Source: Amoebophrya sp. A120 (lineage: Eukaryota; Sar; Dinophyceae; Syndiniales; Amoebophryaceae). Taken from it: DNA of 64,000 bases. How positions within the stretch are numbered: the first letter of the stretch is position 1; each line of letters begins with the position of its first letter. The stretch is taken from the NCBI GenBank assembly GCA_905178155.1, contig CAJINV010000001.1:8463599-8527598 (forward strand), read 5' to 3'. The position numbers and the translations under genes were made by a program. Positions 57,801 through 64,000 of this stretch are shown one piece after another. The notes under the pieces were generated by a model. That model was not told the DNA's origin. It saw only the letters and a list, made by a program, of their open reading frames with translations, and ran no database searches.

Positions 57801-59994
57801 TCTCGTTTGAAGCGAACCAAAGGGGTGCGGCGGAGAACGGTGAACAGGAAGCCACTAGTTTGGCGGCAGGCGAGAGCGATAAAGTAGACACTAGCCTTTC
57901 TGGCGAACAAACAAGCGTCACACTACTCCCAGACCCGAACTTCGTTTCTGTGAGCCACGTCGTGAGCCACTTGCAGGTGAAACTCGCAGACGCGAAAAAG
58001 CAGAAAAGTTCCAATTGGGTCGGCGGCTTGCTAGCTTCCATCACCGGCGGGGATAAAGAACAAGCAGCGGTTTCTCTTTCCGGTGCATCTTCGACAGCTC
58101 AAAGTACTGGGAAAAATCATCTCGGGGACCAGCAAGCGCAACCGCCGGACGGGAAGAGACCGGACGAGGATGGCAGCGAGGTAGAGTCAGAAGACGTAAA
58201 TGTCCTCTCTTCCACCTCGGCTGAACCTGGTAACGAATTCCGGAGCCGGAACCCGTTTTGGACGGTACCCAAGTACGCCGCCTGCGGCCAGCTCTACCAC
58301 GGGCTGACGCTGCTGGATTGGGCGCTGGTGGCGGAGAGCGTGTACCTCGAGTCGAAAGAGGAAAGGGAATATTTTCTGGAGAAAGTGGTTTTTCCGAATT
58401 CCTGGTACGAAAAGGACTTGTCGCAGCGGCCCCAGGTGCGCACGCACTCGTTCTCGAAGCACGGCAGTGCCGCATACATGGAGATTTTCTTTCCGGAGCA
58501 GGACATGACCGTGGTCGCGATTAAAGGTAAGTAACTAAAAGGGTCGATGTTGAGATTTCGAGATCTACAAGTAATTGATTTGGGATGCAATTAAGTTGTA
58601 GTTGTACACGGTAGTTAGAGTTACTTATTCGTTCTTCGGTTTTCAACGCAGTGAAGATCATCACCACATCACAGGTACCGACCCGCTGAAGTTGCTCGAT
58701 TTCCTCGAGGACCTGCGGATGTGGCGCGATGCGGTGGTGGTCAGTTTGCTCGCAAACCTATTTCCCGCCGTTCGCGCCTGGCCAAAGGCGACGACCGAGA
58801 TGGTGATTCGGTTCCAGCACGAGTTTCTAGAGAATTTAGGCCTGGTCGAATCTCACTGGGCATTCGACGAGTTGCTGCACAAGTACGGCGGCAGTGAAAC
58901 GGTACTAGTACAACCTACCGGGATCACAGAATTGCAGAACATCAAGTCGGAAAATGGTGTTTCCACGGCCTCGGCCGCGGCGAGTCCTGCCCCGCTTGAT
59001 GCAGATGCTGCAGAGCCACCACCGCAAGAAAAAGAATTATCCGACGAGAATCCTCCTGCACCGAAGCCGTCAAAAACCGTGTTTGTGGGGCACAGCATGG
59101 GCGGAGGTATTGCCAGCATTCTCGGGTTATCAAATGCAAAAATGTCTGGGTCTGGAAGAATGCAAGTTTGTCATGCTTGTCTGGCATGACTCGAGGTCGA
59201 GAATGTGTGTTGCATAGGCACGAAAAAGCCCTCTTACCTGTCATGCAAAAACGCAGTTTGCCATGCGGAATACGTAAGACATGGTAGCCAAAAAATTTGT
59301 CATGCATAGCTGCGTATTGCAGTGCGTCTACCATTCATTTTTAGCATTACAAGTTTCCTGACCCAGACATTTTTGCATTTGATACAGGTTTCTTAACCAC
59401 GCACCGGTAGTCGCTTTCCAGCCGCCCGGTGTGTACCACTCGATCGCGAAATTTCAGCAGGTAAAGCGGGACATGAAGGCGTATGACTTTGTGCACCACG
59501 AAACTCTGAACATTCTGGTGGAAGACGACTGGATCAACAACGTGTTTGACGAGCACGGCGGTTTGTTGCAGCAAATCGGGTGCGATTACCCCAATCGCAG
59601 CATGTACCTGAGCTGTCACCTGCTCGAGTCGGTAATCAACCACTTGTACAAGAGCTGCGGAGAGGACAGAGCGGACGACCTGGTGGAAATGGTCGAAGAG
59701 AAAATAGTTAAACCCGCGGGAGCAGGTAGTGCTGCCGCGTCTACCTCCACCAGCAAAGAGGCCGGCGTGACGAGGACCACAAAGGTAGAACGGCGCATCA
59801 GCAAGAAGCCGAAGCGGTTCGACTATGTGGAGTGGAAGTTTGAGGTGCTGACGCAAAGCACTTGGGACACGATTTCCGAGGAGGTTTCGACCTATGTAAG
59901 ATCGTCCACCTTCTACAGCTACTTTGTCGCGCTGTCCTCGTTCCGCTACACGGCCGCCTGTCTGGCGCTCGTCGCGGTGGTGCGGTTATTGTGA
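51818..59994 (+). CDS. Polytopic membrane class-3 lipase (diacylglycerol-lipase-like)
   Basis: Five exons (51818-52441, 55378-55417, 55686-58526, 58675-59127, 59390-59994) encode 1520 residues in continuous frame after removing introners F2, A5 and A6 and one GT-AG intron. There are about ten hydrophobic spans, for example GRMLIFVVYGLYTIG, LLILPLVWLFVLCGWLAVS, DVVLVMAWMGWMMCTLLHL and LLVLSVVYLGTCLFLAFVG, mixed with Ser-rich linkers. The C-terminal catalytic domain shows the lipase-3 pattern: VVAIKGTDPLKLLDFLEDL (oxyanion region), nucleophile GHSMGGG (Ser near 1307), Asp in ILVEDDW (near 1363) and His in SCHLLES (near 1396). Multi-span N-terminus plus lipase-3 domain is the plan of animal sn-1 DAG lipases, though with more spans here. 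Likely role: hydrolysis of an acylglycerol in a membrane. The single 40-base exon between F2 and A5 is unusually small. An exon upstream of 51818 cannot be excluded. Confidence 0.87.
52920..54480. repeat. Diverged GC-rich tandem repeat, unit about 110 bp
   Basis: Roughly a dozen units, each with a core GAATTCAAAAAATTTTCGCG, a run of CG dinucleotides forming palindromes (GCGCGCGGCGCGCGCGC), a T-run, and GAGCGGCCGCGCAC. Cores recur near 53174, 53275, 53383, 53592, 53704, 53819 and 53927. Open frames on both strands here are by-products. The repeat lies wholly inside introner F2. Confidence 0.88.
54720..55040. repeat. GGGCTGCC/GCCTAGC-rich degenerate repeat
   Basis: Short words such as GGGCTGCC, GCCTGGC and CCTAGC recur throughout with irregular spacing of about 25-50 bases. 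It directly follows the CG-rich repeat inside introner F2. Confidence 0.75.
55041..55345. repeat. 20-bp tandem repeat ATGGAGAGTCTCTATTTCGG and inverted relatives
   Basis: Several head-to-tail copies of a unit containing GAGAGTCTCTATTTC around 55090-55150, then an A-rich stretch, then related inverted copies (CTCTCATGGAGAATTTC). Similar words (ATAGAAATTCTCC) occur at the left edge of the nested insertion near 52610-52650, so the insertion may be bordered by related sequence. Confidence 0.8.
55418..55680. mobile_element. Introner A5 (family A)
   Basis: A 263-bp element with ends TATCAAATGTAAAAATGTC and the inverse GACATTTTTACATTTGATA. The direct repeat is CACGG. Its interior is nearly the same as A2. 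Excision gives ERYTVRVTCRS in frame. It lies only 45 bases from F2. Confidence 0.95.
59128..59384. mobile_element. Introner A6 (family A)
   Basis: A 257-bp element with ends TATCAAATGCAAAAATGTC and the inverse GACATTTTTGCATTTGATA. The direct repeat is imperfect (CGGGT and CAGGT). Excision gives GGGIASILGFLNHAP, just after the lipase nucleophile, so catalytic-domain integrity depends on splicing. Confidence 0.93.
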
Positions 59995-60361
59995 TGAAAA
60001 TTAACACGAGGAGATTTGATTCCGAAACGCAACATGATCCAGATCTGCTGGCTCGCTGCAGGAGCACTAGTCTTAGTCGAATCTTCCTTCTGAGGAAAGT
60101 TGCGCTGCTAGAGTGAAAATCGATGCTGGCGTGTTCCATATTGATTTACCGCACACAGGTTGAAGATTGGTGTTTACAAATATGTAGACGGTCTCCTCTC
60201 TTTCATTTTGCAGTTTCAGTTTGGTCTCTTCGTTGAAAGATCATATTCAGCGATCACTTTGCGAATTTGAAGGTTCAGTACGTAAGCAGTCGACTTGTTC
60301 ACCTTACTGTGGAGAAAAAGAGTCGTCGCATCATCTGATGAAATTCTAGGAGCAAAGAAAA
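59995..60361. other. Intergenic region
   Basis: Short AT-rich spacer between the lipase and the zinc-finger gene. No element recognised. Confidence 0.5.
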
Positions 60362-63300
60362 ATGAATGAAGGCAAAGTCGAGACCAGCGCAGCTGTCGGA
60401 GATGCCGTTTCTGCGGAGCAGGACATGAAGCGGCAGGAGGCACGGAAGCTTGTCACAAAAGCTCTTTTGTTGGGGGGACACTTACCCAATGACGAGGACG
60501 CAACTTCGTATTACCTGGGTTATGCAGGGCGCGGTGCGGAAAGTGCGCTGACGTTTGACGAGTGCGAAGAAGATTTAGCGCAACGAGAAAGATTAGCAAC
60601 TCGCGCTCTAGAACTAGACGCGAACTGCATTCCTGCCTACGGAGTATTGGCCGGCGTTGAATACCATCGGGACAACTTGGTACCCGCAATGTTATCTGTT
60701 AGCGAAGCAATACGGAGATACATCGATGGGCGCGGAACCGCGGATGCAAGAATGAGGGAAGAGCTGAGTCGGATTGGGGATCTAGTGTGGTCGATATACC
60801 ACGACGCAAGGGACGAGGCGCAGTTGCTCGCAGCATTGGGGTGCCTGAAAGAACGCATTCTTGTCGTCACAGCGGAAGAATCTGCCCGTAATAAAAATTT
60901 GCTCTGTCGTGTTTCCTCATTGCAGCGACTGTTTGCAACTCGATTGTGTATAAGACGACGGGCCGGCTTCGATCGTGACGCACTGTTCGATGCAGTGGCC
61001 TTGCAGGTATGCAGTCTGAGGGAAAGTAGCTTTTATCGCTACGGTGCCAGTAATGCCGCGGAGCTGGAGACGGAGATACGCAATAGGTTAAGACTCGCCG
61101 CAAATGTCCGCGCTTGTGAGGATGAAGTCCGAGAGGATGGCGACGTAGAGCAGGTATGCAGCAGTTCTAGGTCTAGTTTATACGTCACAGATATGCGGAC
61201 GTTTCGCGGCTACAACAGTTTTGCGATGGAGGTGTGCCGCTCTGATGTTCGTCTGCTTGGTGTCGGAAGAAACAGGCCAGAAGCGCAAACGATCGTCGCA
61301 ACATTCTTCAAACATTATTTTATGAGATGTCCCTGGTTGGCGTTTTTTTTCCTCAGGCAGAAGGACGATCATACCCAAGACGCCCGGGTGGATGAGAATT
61401 ACTGGAAATTATCGCTCATGTACGCGACGGGGGTAGACGTATTTAATTTCAAGCTGGACCGTGAGGGTCACGAACTGTGGGAGCAACTTGGTCCGAAATT
61501 GTCCGATGATATAGTGATGGAAGATTCTCCCATCGCCATGAAAGCTCAATACCCGCAGCCTCTGGAATTACGTATGGAAGACATACGCGACATGCGGTCG
61601 CCGTACTCGCAAGCAGCGGTATCCGCATATCTGAAGCAAGGGCCGATGTTTATTCGCTACAGACAATTCCCAGGCAAGCGCGGGCGGATGGTCATACTCT
61701 GTACGGCAGATTCCACACTCGTACCAAAGAAGGCTCGAGAAGCTCGTCAAGCCTTAACACAGAAGGAGGACGAGCTTCTTGTATACGTGTTTGAACATGC
61801 TCATCTGGTAGTACACCATGCGGGTGTGAGTTTAGTGAGAGGCCTCGGCCAGCTGAAGCTATTTGGCGCGGCCGACGCATGCGAAGGCTGGCTACTTCTG
61901 CGGTATTCCGACATTGAAGACTTGCCGCGTCTTTGGTTTTTTCAACAATACAACCGCATGCGCCAGAAGGAAGGATTGCCCGACCCTCGTGTGTCGCCGA
62001 ATAGCGAGGGCGTCGAGCGCATTTCTTGCAGCCCGCTTGCGCGGGAAACAAGCCGGAGTCCGCGACTCAAATCGGACAAAAGCTACCCATGTCCCGACTG
62101 CGGAAGCACTTTTTACGAGAAGGACAAACTGAAGCGCCATCGAAAGAATTGTGAGCAACGAATGGTCGTCTGCACGGAATGCGGCGAGAGTTTTGCAGCA
62201 TGTGATCTGGCAAACCACGATAGGGAAGAGTGCGCTTACGGGCTGACATCTTGCAAAGATTGCGGAGCGGAAATGAAAAGAATGCATCTTGAGGACCACT
62301 TACAAAAAACGTGCACAGAGCGCACCGTTTCCTGTGGGCAGGTAAACAGCGACGGATCCAGAGCATGTAAATGGACCGGTCGGTTTTGCGAGCTAGCAGG
62401 ACACAGGCTAGATTGCGCTTTCACGACAGAGCCTTGCAGCTGCTGTTTGCTAGAGGTGCCGCGGTGCGATCTGCAAGCAGCGCGACACAGGTGCCCCACA
62501 GTGGACGCGACAGATACATGCAAAATTTGCAGGGAGACGTTTGGAACGCTGTATGCAGGGTCTTCCTCGACGGAACCGGTGCTGCCAGTGATTCCACTGC
62601 TGGGCGCGAAGCGGCTTTGTACCTGTCGTGACTGGAATTACTGCGTATCCTGCTTTCGCTCTTCGTTGCGCAATTTTGCCGGCGATACAATGCCGTGCAT
62701 GTTTTGCCGCCAGCTCTGCGATGAGGCGACTCTGGTCCCGCTGCATTTAGTGTCCGGCTTGGCGGTGAAATCTTCACTGAGCACGCAAATGAGTTTGCGT
62801 GGTAGTGGACCGGCGTTCGCGGAGCTGAACTCGCAGGCAATGTTACTTCCGCGCCGTGGTGCTACGATCGGGTCAGTCCACTGGGTCTCTCCGCTTCACG
62901 TTCGATTCACTCACGACAGTATCAAACTATGTTTCGGTGAGTATATGGACAAGCGAACAGGCTTGCAACACACGGACCAGAGCATCCTGGATTCGCTGGA
63001 GCAACAGCTGAGATCTGTCGCAGAAGACGGACCGGCCGGACTCGACTGCCTTGACGTCTGCTGGGCGCGTCCGCTACATGGTGAAAAATTGGAAGCGGAC
63101 GCGCTTTTCCTCGCCGGAACGGGCAATCGCAGACTCTGCATGTGGCGGATGCTGGCGATCATGCGTCCAGAGAACTTCGCGCTCATAAAGGTTCGCATAG
63201 TCAGCAAGGACAGCACCAAGGTGAGGTTTCCTGAGAAGTGCACAACATCTTGCGCAGGGAGGTGGGTAGAGATTCGGACAAAAGGCCGGGTGCGTTTTTT

Positions 63301-63490
63301 CGTGGGCTCGCAGGAGCATGCGGACGGCAAGTGGAACCCTGCGGATCCCCATTGCAAAGGCGATCCTGGTATAAAATGGCCGGACGCAGAGAAAATTTTT
63401 TCACGTTACGTAGCAGACCCACGGAGTGGTCCCGCATCTCAGCCACCCTTGGCGGAAACATCAAACATGGGAAAAATCGCTGGAGCATGA
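60362..63490 (+). CDS. TRAF-type zinc-finger protein of 1042 residues, intronless
   Basis: One uninterrupted frame. The N-terminal 550 residues are helical without a recognised domain; the part around EDLAQRERLATRALELDANC looks like a TPR-type helix pair. From about residue 575 comes a run of Cys/His fingers: CPDCGSTFYEKDKLKRHRKNC, CTECGESFAACDLANHDREEC, CKDCGAEMKRMHLEDHLQKTC, then further TRAF-like units (CKWTGRFCELAGHRLDC). A cysteine cluster with RING-like spacing follows (CKICRETF, then CTCRDWNYCVSCF and CMFCRQLC). The last 250 residues are unassigned. TRAF-type fingers plus a RING-like cluster suggest an adaptor or ubiquitin ligase, but no complete RING can be proven by eye. It has neither an introner nor a GT-AG intron, unlike most long plus-strand genes here. 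The start is the first ATG. Confidence 0.8.
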   Translation: MNEGKVETSAAVGDAVSAEQDMKRQEARKLVTKALLLGGHLPNDEDATSYYLGYAGRGAESALTFDECEEDLAQRERLATRALELDANCIPAYGVLAGVEYHRDNLVPAMLSVSEAIRRYIDGRGTADARMREELSRIGDLVWSIYHDARDEAQLLAALGCLKERILVVTAEESARNKNLLCRVSSLQRLFATRLCIRRRAGFDRDALFDAVALQVCSLRESSFYRYGASNAAELETEIRNRLRLAANVRACEDEVREDGDVEQVCSSSRSSLYVTDMRTFRGYNSFAMEVCRSDVRLLGVGRNRPEAQTIVATFFKHYFMRCPWLAFFFLRQKDDHTQDARVDENYWKLSLMYATGVDVFNFKLDREGHELWEQLGPKLSDDIVMEDSPIAMKAQYPQPLELRMEDIRDMRSPYSQAAVSAYLKQGPMFIRYRQFPGKRGRMVILCTADSTLVPKKAREARQALTQKEDELLVYVFEHAHLVVHHAGVSLVRGLGQLKLFGAADACEGWLLLRYSDIEDLPRLWFFQQYNRMRQKEGLPDPRVSPNSEGVERISCSPLARETSRSPRLKSDKSYPCPDCGSTFYEKDKLKRHRKNCEQRMVVCTECGESFAACDLANHDREECAYGLTSCKDCGAEMKRMHLEDHLQKTCTERTVSCGQVNSDGSRACKWTGRFCELAGHRLDCAFTTEPCSCCLLEVPRCDLQAARHRCPTVDATDTCKICRETFGTLYAGSSSTEPVLPVIPLLGAKRLCTCRDWNYCVSCFRSSLRNFAGDTMPCMFCRQLCDEATLVPLHLVSGLAVKSSLSTQMSLRGSGPAFAELNSQAMLLPRRGATIGSVHWVSPLHVRFTHDSIKLCFGEYMDKRTGLQHTDQSILDSLEQQLRSVAEDGPAGLDCLDVCWARPLHGEKLEADALFLAGTGNRRLCMWRMLAIMRPENFALIKVRIVSKDSTKVRFPEKCTTSCAGRWVEIRTKGRVRFFVGSQEHADGKWNPADPHCKGDPGIKWPDAEKIFSRYVADPRSGPASQPPLAETSNMGKIAGA

Positions 63491-64000
63491 TTTCGTCGAC
63501 CTGGAACAGTATTTCAGATACAGAAAAAGGTCTCTATTCCACACACATGGTCCACGTCCACGAAGATGATTCTATGAGATCATCGCAGCAAAAAGACCAA
63601 ATGCAACTTGCAAGGAGCAAAGCGTATAAAGAAGAAGTACCGCGTCCGTGTGGTGAGTTCCATTCTGTTCTGTCTGACTTTGAGATCATTACAGCTACCA
63701 TTGCGATCTGAAGGTCCTTCGACTTCCAAGAAGTTTTTTTGAATTTTCTTTCACCGTGCTCTCCTGTGTAGCGAGACTGGTTTTGGATTTGCATAATATA
63801 TGTGTCGCTAAAGGTTGTTGCGCTGAGTTTCAAAGCCCCAGCAGTGTTTTAGGAGTGGTAAAGCCATCACGTAAGACATGTTTGAAGAAGATAGCTAGTA
63901 TCTAAAAGATTCTCTCGCATTGATTACGCTTAATTTCAATGGAATGAATGCATTTTTGTATTGTCTGTGATTGTGCACGAAATTCAAATTTTGTTTCACC
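63491..64000. other. Downstream of the zinc-finger gene; no gene seen
   Basis: A plus-strand frame runs to 63711 in another phase as a shadow. The remainder is AT-rich and without motif. Confidence 0.5.

Overview
The window is nuclear DNA of a protist, most likely an alveolate and plausibly a syndinian dinoflagellate of the Amoebophrya type. Three observations support this. The genes are typical of alveolates: a CDPK, a dinoflagellate-like Hv1 proton channel, a BDP1 subunit of TFIIIB, and several EF-hand proteins. The genes lie in two one-directional blocks. Many introns are short transposon-like 'introners' with terminal inverted repeats and 5-bp direct repeats, as I recall being reported from Amoebophrya. 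The species assignment is inference; nothing here was searched against a database.

Layout. From 1 to about 10.7 kb the genes are on the minus strand: a very large secreted-type protein with EF-hand-encoding downstream exons, a 522-residue unknown protein and one doubtful ORF. From 11.0 to 13.4 kb there is a gene-free repeat island: a G-rich 11-bp minisatellite, a satellite of alternating 155- and 164-bp units, and a C-rich array. From 14.6 to 63.5 kb every recognisable gene is on the plus strand: BolA, an M50 site-2-type protease, a PlsC-type acyltransferase, a 1607-residue EF-hand/FAM161-like protein, a multipass membrane protein, a CDPK, TFIIIB BDP1, an RRM protein, an Hv1-like channel, an alpha/beta hydrolase, a polytopic class-3 lipase (DAG-lipase-like) and a TRAF-type zinc-finger protein. 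The island is therefore a divergent strand-switch region.

The main feature of the window is a set of 17 introners in at least seven sequence families (called A to G here). Each begins TAT, most end in ATA, each has terminal inverted repeats, and each is flanked by a 5-bp direct repeat (14 perfect, 3 imperfect). For the 16 inside coding sequence, removing the element plus one copy of the repeat restores the reading frame and a sensible protein, for example the kinase motif around WSLGVI and the S1 helix of Hv1. None of the perfect-repeat junctions can be drawn as GT-AG, although ordinary GT-AG introns occur in the same genes. Family A occurs in both orientations relative to the host gene, and all families share a degenerate box TTTGTNATGC. 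One element has grown to 2.9 kb through a nested insertion of layered satellite DNA.

The genes do not form one pathway. Several concern membranes, lipids and calcium signalling. I found no tRNA, rRNA, CRISPR or autonomous transposon that I could support.
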